Source: AWTP1-13 sp963775835
Lineage (GTDB): Bacteria > Pseudomonadota > Alphaproteobacteria > Rhizobiales > Hyphomicrobiaceae
DNA length: 64,000 nt
Direction: 5' to 3'
Assembly: GCA_963775835.1 (NCBI GenBank)
Contig: CAVZKV010000028.1
Span: forward strand, 9,922 to 73,921
Of the stretch, positions 56,551-64,000 are shown piece by piece. The notes beneath the pieces are model-generated. The model was not told the DNA's origin and did not search any database. It was given only the letters and a program-made list of their open reading frames with translations. The translations under genes and the position numbers were made by a program. Positions within the stretch are counted from its first letter, which is position 1. Every line of letters begins with the position of its first letter.

Positions 56551-56952
56551 TCAGTCCCGCTCGACGAAACCGCCGGTGGTCGCTGGATGCGGCACGTCCG
56601 AGCCAAAGTAAACCTCGGCCTCGGTGATCTTGCCATTGCGAACGCGCAGGATCTCCGTGTTGCGAAACCGCTTTCCCTGCGCCGTGCGTGCCTCATAGGT
56701 GACGAAGACGCGGTCTCTCTCCGTTACAAGATGAATAAAGTCGAAGCCCGCGATCGCCTTGCTGTTCGGCCAGCATCGCGAAAAGTAGGTGGCTCGGTCA
56801 AGTCCGTTGTCGAGGGGACTTGTGAAACGAAAGTCATCCGCCATGAGCGCCTCGATCGCGCTGCGATCCTCGTCGACATAGGCCTGGTAGCAGGCGTGGG
56901 CAACGCCAACCGGATCCTGCAAACGCCCATCGGGTTCCGGCCTGCCAGGCAT
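56551..56952 (-). CDS. NTF2-like (SnoaL-type) protein
   Basis: 133 residues from ATG at 56952, chosen because AAGGA lies six bases upstream; an in-frame ATG at 56973 is possible. The cone-shaped NTF2 fold is indicated by VGVAHACYQAYVDEDRSAIE, ALMADDFRFTSPLDNGLDRA, then strands VFVTYEARTAQGKRFRNTEI and RVRNGKITEAEVYFG. Members bind small hydrophobic ligands or isomerise them. No function can be given. Confidence 0.85.
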   Translation of the reverse strand: MPGRPEPDGRLQDPVGVAHACYQAYVDEDRSAIEALMADDFRFTSPLDNGLDRATYFSRCWPNSKAIAGFDFIHLVTERDRVFVTYEARTAQGKRFRNTEILRVRNGKITEAEVYFGSDVPHPATTGGFVERD

Positions 56953-57173
56953 GCGTGATCCTTGCATCTCCATCAAAAACAACCGATGGCCGGCGCCATC
57001 GGTTCCCTCGGTCACACGCCACACTCGTCATTGCCCCGAAAGACAAGCAGGAGCTCCACATGGCGTTAAGCACGCACAATTCGTCGAAATGACGCCAGCG
57101 CTGGCAATGGGGAACGCCGGCGGCGGCGAGGCGTTGGCCGGGCAGGCGTCCAGCAACAGCATCGGAGTAAGCC

Positions 57174-57536
57174 ATGGCGACGAAGAGAAGTATGTTGATA
57201 GCTTCGTCATGCCGGTCTCGAAGGCTAAAATCGACGACTACAAGAAGTTTGCCGAGAAGATGGCGCCATCGCAAAAAAGCATGGCGCGATCGAGTACGTG
57301 AACTGCCTTGCTGACGATGTGAAGCCCGGCAAGGAGACGTCCTTCCCGCAAGCGGTGAAGCTGCGCAGTGACGAAATCGTGGTCTCCTCGTGGGCAGTGT
57401 ATCCTTCACGGGTGGATCCGACCGCGCCAACCAGGCCATTGTGGCAGACGAGGCCTTCAAGGAGTTGGCAAAAAACATGCCCGTGGACATGAAGCGCATG
57501 TTCACCGGCGGTTTCAAAGTTCTGCGTGGGCTTTGA
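57174..57536 (+). pseudogene. DUF1428-family protein, frameshifted
   Basis: Pieces in three frames from ATG at 57174: KYVDSFVMPVSKAKIDDYKK and FAEKM, then NCLADDVKPGKETSFPQAVK with LRSDEIVVSSWAVY, then FKELAKNMPVDMKRMFTGGF and the stop at 57536. Together they match the dimeric alpha/beta-barrel-like DUF1428 family (about 120 residues). At least three single-base shifts in 360 bases. Confidence 0.75.
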
Positions 57537-57639
57537 GGCCGGCGGCTTGGCGCCGCCATCAAGCCCGGCAGGCTAGGGGCGGACGGCCGCGCCATTGTGG
57601 GTCGGTGCATGGACGGCATGCGTGGCCGTCGAGCTATCG

Positions 57640-57880
57640 CTTGCGCAGCTTGGGATCCAGGTGATCTCGCCAGGTGATCTCGCAAGGCATCGCCGATGAG
57701 ATTAATTCCCAGCACGGAAAGGACGATGGCAAGGCCGGGAAAGATCGCGATCCAGGGTGCGCTGGTCGCAAACTCCTCGGCGCCGCCCTGCAGCATCAAC
57801 CCCCAGGCCGGGACCGGCTCCTGGACGCCCAGGCCGAGATAGGACAGCGACGCCTTCGCCGACTGATCCCGTGAAGCGAC
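57640..57880 (-). pseudogene. DppC-type ABC permease C-terminal remnant
   Basis: A frame reads ASLSYLGLGVQEPVPAWGLM, FATSAPWIAIFPGLAIVLSV and LGINLIGDALRDHL, the last two helices of a DppC-type permease. The 13-bp unit GCGAGATCACCTG is duplicated near the end and displaces the usual DPKLRKR tail. Nothing of the N-terminal two thirds remains. Isolated from any transporter gene. Confidence 0.7.
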
Positions 57881-58252
57881 TTGAAGCGCAGATGCTCGAG
57901 GTGAGAGCACGGCTGGGCGCGACGAGAAAAACCACCAGCTGCAAAGTCGCTCGGCGCGGCCGGCCACGACGGCCCCTGCCGCCATGCATTGGTCAACACC
58001 AACGCGTCCCGTCCACGACTGACAAAAGGTCCGTGTGCGCCTCGGACCTTATCCGGCGCGCTTTTCCAATGATAGGCGCCTAGGGAAATCCGTTTGGGAT
58101 CGCCAACTTGCTCGCCACGCGCGTCCTGGCAGCACAGGCACCTGCAAGGGCATCCAACGCGAGTGTGTCGACGCGGCGGCTCGCGGGCTCTTGGGGCCGT
58201 CTGGCCGGGAGGCGCTTTTGGCAATCGGTTGGTTGGATTGAAAGGATAGATC
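57881..58252. other. Intergenic, no gene seen
   Basis: About 370 bases before the RTX-like gene; contains its promoter presumably. No coding pattern. Confidence 0.4.
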
Positions 58253-59982
58253 ATGTCGAAAGGCGGCGGCGGCGGTCGTGAACTCCTTGGTGATAGCGCC
58301 GGTGCAACCGGTGGCGGTGGCGGAGGTGGCGGTGGCGGAGGTGGCGGTGGTGTGGCAACTCCCCCAACGACCCCAACGCATCCCATTCCGAGCGCGGCGC
58401 AAACGCTCGCCGAATTACTCGCCGACAATCCGACCTTTACGCATACCACCGGCGCGGGTACGGCCGGTTCGCCGTTCCTGTTCAGTGGATCGGGGACCTT
58501 CATCTTCCCCGGCGACGCGGCAAGCTTTACCTCCGTCACCGCCGTGGCCGGCAGCGACAGCACGCTCGATTTCAACAACGCCATTCCCGGCGCCGTGGAC
58601 GGTTTGGATCAACCTTCCGATTTCATAACGCTGGCGGCAGCGGGCAATGTCGTGACGGAAACGATTTCGCCGGGCGGCGGACGATTGGCCAAAACCGTCA
58701 CCGGGGCCGTGTCGGGCACAAATTTTCAGCATTTGCAGTTCGACTTTTCGAGCGACGCGGATCCAGCCAGAGGAACACCGCAGCTGACGGTGAATGCCGG
58801 CACGGATCTCAGTCACTCAACGGTCACAGACATCCTGATCAATGGCGGTGTGCAGGCTGGTGCCGCGGATTTCACCGGACTGGTCGGCAACTATTCGGCC
58901 CACCACCTGTTTGTTACGTTCGATTTAATCCTTTCAACGTCGCGGCTGGTGATGCGTTGGCGCCGAGCATTCTGCCTGGCGTGTCGCAAGTCTTGAATAG
59001 CTTTGGCGCGGGACAGCTTGACTTCAGCAACACCGGCGTCGGCGCGATGACCATCGATCTGCTCGACCAGACCCTCAGCGGCACAAACGCGGCGGGTCAC
59101 GCCATCACCTCGGACCAAAATGCCTTCACTCTTGATCCGAGCGACACCATCATCAGCTTTGCCGGGGTGACGGGCGTTATCGGCGGCCCCGGCAACAACA
59201 CCATCATTATGGACAACGTCGGCGACGGTGTGCAGGGCGGCAGCGGCAACGATCTCCTCATTGCCGGGGCCGGTCCCGATAAAATCGATGGCGGCCTGAT
59301 CGTCCCGGCCAACGCGGGGGTGGCTCCTCCCGGCGAGGATACCGTGTCCTATGAACGCTCCACCGGCGCCGTACAGGTGGACCTCAACGTGCAGATTCCG
59401 AACGGCACGCGTCCGACCGGTGGGCCCGTCAAGGCGACTGCGCAGCACGGTGGTTTTGCCGAGGGCGATTCGCTGCAGAACATCAGCAACGTGACCGGCT
59501 CCGACTTCAACGACACGCTGACGGGCAATGCCGCTGCAAATAAGATCACGCGGATTGGGAGCTGACATCCTGACCGGCAATGGCCCGAGTTGGAATATCA
59601 GTACGGGGTCGTTCGGCGCGGTGCTGGCGGCGACCGGACCGGACACGTTCATCTTCAAGACGGCGGCCGACAGCGGCGTCGGCCTCGGCAATCGGGACGT
59701 CATCACGGACTTGTCCCTGCAAACGAACGCCACTGCAGGAACGGTTGCCGACAAGATCGATCTGTCGCAGCTCGACCCCAACCACACCTTCACGTTCGCC
59801 ACGAATATCACGGCGACCGGACACGGCGAGGTGAGCGCACATCTCGACGCTGCCAATAACGACGTGGTGGGTTGGTCGATGCGACCGGCGACGGTATCGT
59901 CGACATGGAAATCGAGCTGCAGAACCAACACGCGTTGACGACGGCCATCGCCAATGCGTTGAAAGCCGACATCATCATTTAG
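58253..59982 (+). pseudogene. Glycine-rich RTX-like secreted protein, frameshifted
   Basis: Starts MSKGGGGGRELLGDSAGA, with an interrupted run of about 20 Gly soon after (18-bp DNA repeats). The body is beta-rich with Thr/Asn/Ala (FHTTGAGTAGSPFLFSGSG-like strands). After a shift near 58930 it continues to a hemolysin-type calcium-binding nonapeptide, GDGVQGGSGNDLLIAGAGPD, with DTLTGNAAAN later. Further shifts lie near 59555 and 59870; the end reads MEIELQNQHALTTAIANAL and a stop at 59982. No N-terminal signal peptide, so type I secretion via the C-terminus is likely, as in other RTX proteins. Confidence 0.78.
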
Positions 59983-60005
59983 GGCTCCACTATTTAGGGC
60001 TCCGG

Positions 60006-60049
60006 AGGCCCGTTTGGCGGGCTTCGGCCCCGGGCGGGTCTCGTTTTTT
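60006..60049 (+). terminator. Rho-independent terminator after the RTX-like gene
   Basis: Outer stem AGGCCCG (60006-60012) pairs with CGGGTCT (60035-60041, one G-U). An inner stem GGGC-TTCG-GCCC carries a UUCG tetraloop, and six T follow at 60044-60049. It lies 24 bases after the stop. Confidence 0.75.
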
Positions 60050-60271
60050 GGGCAAGCGTCCCTGCCGGAGCGGTAAGGGCAAGCTTGGCAATGGCGGGCT
60101 TGCCTTGCCGCCCGAGTTAGTCCTAAAGGCCGGGTGGCGCGGCAAAAGCAAAAGGCGTAAATGCCGATCGCCGTTCGCGCTTTCCGATGGGACCTTTTGT
60201 GAGGCACCCAAGGCCCTAGGCGGGTTGCTAACGCGGGTTCACTCTCGTGTCAGGTAAGCCGGAGGCAACCG

Positions 60272-61698
60272 ATGCAGTCGTTGGGTTCTATGGCAGTGCG
60301 TTTGCGCCAAACGCCCCTGGCGCGGGTGTTGGAACACGTTTGTCACGGACCGCACGCTCGCGGGTGTGACCATCGCGACGCTCGTCTGCGGCATGGGGTG
60401 TCTCGGGCTATTCGTTGCCGCCCACATCAAGGATAACCTCGTACACAAGGCTGCGGCGGCGACGGCCTTGTACATGGACAGCTTCGTTGCGCCGTTGGCG
60501 CAGGAGCGGCCACGCGCACAACGCTTTCGACGGCCACCCAAGCCGAAATGAGTAAGCTGCTGTCGCCGGCCGCGGCAGGTCGACCTCTGGTCGGTGTTCG
60601 CATCTGGGTGGGGCAGACCATCGTTTTCAGCAACGACAAGACGGCCATCGGCAAGTCCTTTCCCAATACCCCAGAGAGCAACTGCGTGGTCCGGCCATGT
60701 GACCGGGGAATTCAACCAAATCGACGAGGACGATGAGCAGATCTTCGATGTTCCACTGCCCATTCTGGAAGTCTACGCTCCGGTCCGCGAGCGTGGCACG
60801 GGGCGTATCATTGCCCTGATCGAGACCTATGAGGCTGCCGCCGAGCTCGAGACGCGCATCCAAACCGCGCAGGCCTTCGCCTGGCTTTTGATCGGCGCCT
60901 CGACGCTGGGTATCGGTCTGCTGCTCCAAGGGTAATGCGCAGCGCGCGGCGCAAGCAAAATTCACTCGTTAGCCAAATCGGCGAGTTGCTACGCATGAAA
61001 GCGGATGTCGAGGGGGAGCAACGACGCCTGCGGCGTGCCGCGCGTGGCGTCAATGAAAACAATGAGCACAATCTTCGCCGCATCGGCACCGAGCTCTACT
61101 CAGGGCCGGTGCAACTGATCAGTCTCGCGCTCCTGAAGATCGAGGCCGTTTGTGCATCGGCGTTCACAGGTGGGCATCAGGTGCCTCCCGCGCATGTTGA
61201 GGACATCGAAATCATTCGCCAGGCGCTGGGTAAAACCTTGGACGAGATGCGTAACGTTTCCTCCGAGCTGATCCTATTCGAAATCGAAAACCTTTCGCTG
61301 GCCGATTCGGTGTGCATGGCCGCCCGCCGCCATGCACGCAAACCGGTCGGCCCGTTCGCTGTGACGTAGGCGGTGTCGCCACGGCGGACGTGCATGGGCA
61401 GTTGAAGACCTGTCTTTACCGTTTTGCTCAAGAGGGGCTCGATAGGGCGTCGCATTATGCGACGGGCGGCGAGCATGTGGTGCGCGCCAGTCGCGATGGC
61501 GAAGCGATCGGCATCGAAGTGATTACGGGGCAACCAAGCCAGAGCGGGCAGCAAGAGGCCTTTTTGCGCAGTGTCACCAGTCTGCGCGATCGCGTAGAAT
61601 CGTGGGGCGGGACATTCGAAGTAAAGACCGACCCTGCCAGGGGTGCCTCAATCATTGCCCGTTTTGCCTTTGCCGAACTGGGTGCCGCGCATGGTTGA
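60272..61698 (+). pseudogene. NarX/DegS-type sensor kinase, frameshifted and lacking the phospho-acceptor His
   Basis: ATG at 60272 has GGAGGCAACCG upstream. Pieces in order: membrane helix VTIATLVCGMGCLGLFVAAH, sensor region with VGVRIWVGQTIVFSNDKTAI and FDVPLPILEVYAPVRERGTG, second helix AWLLIGASTLGIGLLL, then the HisKA_3-type dimerisation helix NNEHNLRRIGTELYSGPVQL. In this subfamily the motif is normally LHDGPAQ; here Tyr and Ser replace His and Asp. The ATPase domain (CLYRFAQEGLDRA, then LRDRVESWGGTFEVKTDPA) has lost the Asn of the N box and the Asp-x-Gly-x-Gly box. At least four frameshifts. The stop overlaps the regulator ATG. Confidence 0.85.
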
Positions 61699-62332
61699 AA
61701 CGATTACGTTCGCGGCGGTCGACGAACACCACCTCTTTCGGCAGGGGCTAATTCAATCCTTGCAGCGCGCGGAAGGCCTGATCTGCGTTGCGGAAGGGGA
61801 AACGGCCGCTGATGCGCGTCGCATTGCGGCTTTGCAGAAGCCCGATATTCTTATCCTAGAGATCTTAATTCGCGGCGGAGGCATCGCGGCAGCGCGCGCG
61901 ATCCTTTCCGCGCACCGCAAAACCAAAGTGCTGGTTTTAACCGCGTCAGATGACGAGGTGCACCTGACACACGCTCTGCGCGCCGGCGTGCGGGGCTACG
62001 TTTTGAAGGGAATAAGCGGCAGCGAATTGGTCGAAATAATCAGGGGTGTGCAGGCCGGCGAGCCGTATATCGCCCCGGCGCTGGGCGCCCAACTTCTGGT
62101 ATCTTCGAGCCTCGATGCCCAGCCGCAGGTCGGCGGTCATGCCGGACTCTCCCATCGAGAGCAGCAGGTCCTGGCTGGCGTCTGCAAGGGGCTGACCGAC
62201 AAGGAAATTGCCGACAAGCTCCATATCAAACCGAGTACCATCAGGTACTATTTGGCGCACATCTTCAAGAAGCTAAAGGTGCACAACCGCGTCCAGGCCC
62301 TGCAGATGTCGCGGGGCTTCCTCAAGACTTGA
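61691..62332 (+). CDS. NarL/LuxR-type response regulator with Glu in place of the phospho-acceptor Asp
   Basis: 213 residues, intact. Receiver: acidic pair in ITFAAVDEHHLFRQG, Thr in VLVLTAS and Lys in GYVLKGISGSELV are normal, but the strand that should carry the phosphorylated Asp reads PDILILEILIRGGG, with Glu57 at that position (codon GAG). Its paralogue at 40912 has Asp there. The DNA-binding domain is a complete LuxR helix-turn-helix: LSHREQQVLAGVCKGLTDKE and IADKLHIKPSTIRYYLAHIF. The ATG overlaps the kinase stop by eight bases. A constitutively active or phosphorylation-independent regulator is likely. Confidence 0.93.
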   Translation: MVETITFAAVDEHHLFRQGLIQSLQRAEGLICVAEGETAADARRIAALQKPDILILEILIRGGGIAAARAILSAHRKTKVLVLTASDDEVHLTHALRAGVRGYVLKGISGSELVEIIRGVQAGEPYIAPALGAQLLVSSSLDAQPQVGGHAGLSHREQQVLAGVCKGLTDKEIADKLHIKPSTIRYYLAHIFKKLKVHNRVQALQMSRGFLKT

Positions 62333-62360
62333 GGAGTGAGACGGCGATGTCTCACTCCTC
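62331..62360 (+). terminator. Perfect 11-bp hairpin at the stop codon of the regulator
   Basis: GAGGAGTGAGA (62331-62341) and TCTCACTCCTC (62350-62360) are perfect complements with an 8-base loop. The stem begins inside the stop codon. No T run follows, so it may be a transcript-stabilising or Rho-assisted end rather than a classic terminator. Confidence 0.55.
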
Positions 62361-62467
62361 CCCGCGCAGCCCGCGGTTCCCCGCACAACCCGCGATCTGG
62401 CCTTCTTGGGCGCGGCGGCTCACGATCAGCAAGTCTTTCTGAATGGCCGTTCTGAGAGGCGTGCCTG

Positions 62468-62584
62468 CTAGTTATGATTGCGATCAACCTGCTCGTAGAA
62501 GCTCCTGGCGTCGAGGGCCTGGGCCGAACCCGCGATCCCCGAGAGCAAGACCAGGGCAACAAGGGTGGACGCGATGGTCTGCAT
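62468..62584 (-). CDS. 38-residue exported protein
   Basis: MQTIASTLVALVLLSGIAGS is a signal peptide with a probable cut after AQA, leaving a mature peptide of only 14 residues (LDARSFYEQVDRNHN or one less). AGGGAGA precedes the ATG. Very similar tiny proteins (signal peptide, then DA-x-x-FYEQ-x-DRN) are, to my knowledge, common in Hyphomicrobiales. Function unknown. Confidence 0.65.
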   Translation of the reverse strand: MQTIASTLVALVLLSGIAGSAQALDARSFYEQVDRNHN

Positions 62585-63312
62585 GACTGTCTCCCTATGA
62601 TCTCTTGAGCTCATTGCCTGCAGCTCATGGAAGAGAAGGTAGCGATCAGGGCTTTCCGCGCCGAGCTTCGAAATTGGCAGGTTTTCGCCCGACCTTTCCG
62701 GATCAGGAAAACACCGATGCGCTCGAAAAATTGCGCCGCGCGAGCGGCATTATCATCAACCCGGCGCACGACAAACAAAGGCGGCGGGAAAGATCGGGAA
62801 ATGTCGCCCAGCAAGGTCGTCGCCAGAAGATAAGGCCGCAGGACACCGCGGTGGTTCTTGGCGGTGTCGGCGCGTCGAGCCGCGTTCGACGCGCCAAAAC
62901 GCCATCGTTTTGAACCAGATTGCCGCTTGCAATGTTGTGCTGACGAGATGCGGGCCACTGCCATCGGCCCGCCACATGGTACGAATGCGGAAAGTCAATG
63001 TGGCCTCACCATCCGCCCGGCCCGGCCAAGCTCGTGCTGTTGCCGAACGCACGGCAACGGCAGCTGCCGCAGACCCTCCACCCAGGCGATGCCGATTGGT
63101 CACCGGCATCGTCGAGGCTCGTCTGCCGCAAGGCATGGCTGTTCCGCCTCAGCCGTTCGGGCGATCCCTAGGCGACGGGCCAGATGCGCCACGGAAAAAG
63201 ACGGGAGCTGGACGCCCGGTGAGAAGGGCCATGGCGGGGAAGGCCGAAGCAAAGGCTATGGCGGCAGCCGCGGCAAGGGGACGGGGCGATCGGGGCCGGA
63301 TTTGAAAGCATC
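62585..63312. other. Intergenic, no convincing gene
   Basis: About 730 bases. Overlapping frames on both strands are Arg/Ala-rich and look like GC-bias shadows. No RNA gene recognised. Confidence 0.4.
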
Positions 63313-63609
63313 CTAACGATCCCCAGGTGTGAAGGTGAATTGAAACATCGGCCGTTTAGCCGTCGTCTGGAGGTGGCTCGCCGCCGCTCGCACGGTCGTG
63401 TAGCCCTGCCGACTGCTGTAAAACATCAGCGCCATTAGGCCACACCCGATCAGAACCGAAAAAAAGACGCCCAAACTGAGTGCGATCCAGCCATGGACGC
63501 TCATGTGTGCGGTGCTGCCCCGCCAAGCACTGACCATAAAAGTGAGCGCCAGGGCAAGAAGCCCCAAAAGCACGAGCAGGAGCAGGATCGTCGGCAAGTG
63601 GCGGCGCAT
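63313..63609 (-). CDS. Two-helix membrane protein
   Basis: 98 residues from ATG at 63609, MRRHLPTILLLLVLLGLLAL, with a second helix at WIALSLGVFFSVLIGCGLMA followed by the polar tail YSSRQGYTTVRAAASHL. The start is preferred over an upstream in-frame start because the basic MRRH before the helix is typical. I associate this arrangement with short membrane proteins of Bradyrhizobium-like genomes. Function unknown. Confidence 0.75.
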   Translation of the reverse strand: MRRHLPTILLLLVLLGLLALALTFMVSAWRGSTAHMSVHGWIALSLGVFFSVLIGCGLMALMFYSSRQGYTTVRAAASHLQTTAKRPMFQFTFTPGDR

Positions 63610-63745
63610 TACAACCTCGTCCTTTGCGGAACGCTGTTCGCGCAAGCCTCTCGCAAGGGCTCGCTCAGTTCATGCTTCACGCAACATGAGGTAAATGGCT
63701 TGCGCCTTCCGCCTGAGCCGCGCGAATTGCACACACCATCGTCGG

Positions 63746-64000
63746 CTAGCGTGCCGCGACGGCTTCGGCGGCAAGCAAATCCTGGTACTCGGGATGACGA
63801 GCCATAAAGGCGCGCACGAACGAGCATTGCGGCACCACTTTAAGTCCCTGTCGTCGGACGTCCTCGAGAACGCCGCGCACAAGCCGCACGCCGATATTGC
63901 GACCGCGCAAAGGAAGGGGGACTTCGGTGTGGAAAATGGCAATGGCGCCGGGCAACGGTCGATAGTTGGCAACGGCAAAGCCGGCCTCGGTCTCGATGGT
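63746..64000 (-). CDS. GNAT-like (YjdJ type) N-acetyltransferase, partial
   Basis: 85 codons, with the N-terminus beyond the right edge. The visible part reads AGFAVANYRPLPGAIAIFHT, then EVPLPLRGRNIGVRLVRGVL with the acetyl-CoA loop (R-G-R-N-I-G), DVRRQGLKVVPQCSFVRAFM and ARHPEYQDLL. This is the compact GCN5-related domain of about 95 residues. Substrate unknown. Confidence 0.88.
   Translation of the reverse strand, partial: TIETEAGFAVANYRPLPGAIAIFHTEVPLPLRGRNIGVRLVRGVLEDVRRQGLKVVPQCSFVRAFMARHPEYQDLLAAEAVAAR

Noticed and set aside
58891..60207. 438-residue minus-strand frame opposite the RTX-like gene
   Set aside because: Long but without motif; the plus strand carries the nonapeptide calcium-binding motif and beta-rich pattern.
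59990..60211. Minus-strand frame after the RTX-like gene
   Set aside because: Arg/Pro-rich, overlaps the terminator, no ribosome site.
62858..63316. Plus-strand frame with Lys/Gly-rich tail
   Set aside because: No recognisable family and no ribosome site; likely shadow.
1..64000. Prophage, insertion sequence, integron or CRISPR array
   Set aside because: No transposase, integrase, capsid or terminase pattern and no regularly spaced short repeats apart from the coding 42-bp array.

Overview
The window is GC-rich DNA with gene families typical of Hyphomicrobiales (Rhizobiales; Bradyrhizobium, Xanthobacteraceae or a relative): an alphaproteobacterial-type RpoZ, CspA and HrpB, a DUF6894 protein, DoxX, and large ABC-fed catabolic operons with MmgE/PrpD proteins. 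I see no transposase, integrase, tRNA, rRNA or CRISPR array. The lineage is inferred from family composition; no marker gene settles it.

Layout. 0-5.3 kb (minus strand): a SNF2/RapA-type helicase with a small partner, cspA, an rpoZ-DUF1488 pair and a hypothetical gene. 5.8-10.3 kb: a CGNR zinc-finger remnant, an amidohydrolase, tiny membrane and lipoprotein genes, a VOC protein and an MBL-fold hydrolase. 10.85-18.7 kb (plus): a tight operon of methylaspartate ammonia-lyase, a peptide-type ABC importer with both ATPases fused into one protein, and an MmgE/PrpD protein. 18.8-26.6 kb: a broken SPFH/slipin gene, small hypothetical genes, a secreted protein made of fifteen 14-residue repeats, a Cys-rich/PRC-barrel exported protein, an arylsulfatase remnant and a membrane-anchored hypothetical. 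26.9-31.2 kb: frameshifted hrpB, then a MarR regulator divergent from DoxX-GST with two operator-like palindromes between them. 31.4-35.5 kb: two hypothetical genes, a hairpin-rich intergenic block and an exported cyclase.

35.5-40.4 kb (minus): a meta-cleavage gene set (LysR, VOC-type extradiol dioxygenase, GalB-like hydratase, LigK-like aldolase, 4,5-dihydroxyphthalate decarboxylase-like protein, small HTH protein). 41.8-54.5 kb (minus): one long set of GntR, PEP-mutase/isocitrate-lyase family enzyme, isochorismatase-like hydrolase, LivK-H-M-G-F importer, MmgE/PrpD, FAD oxidoreductase, second MmgE/PrpD and dihydropyrimidinase-like amidohydrolase. Most junctions overlap or are a few bases apart, which suggests co-transcription and import plus stepwise breakdown of one organic acid or cyclic amide; the substrate is not visible. 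54.5-64 kb: GST and permease remnants, a GNAT protein, VOC and NTF2-like proteins, a DUF1428 protein, a glycine-rich RTX-like protein, and a sensor-kinase/LuxR regulator pair that lacks both canonical phospho-acceptor residues.

Reading frames are broken unusually often from about 48.8 to 61.7 kb, where nearly every gene carries one or more single-base shifts. Flanking genes carry only occasional shifts, some in homopolymers. Because start/stop overlaps and conserved motifs survive on both sides of the breaks, low consensus accuracy is at least as likely as true decay. Entries typed pseudogene should be read as 'frame broken in this sequence'.
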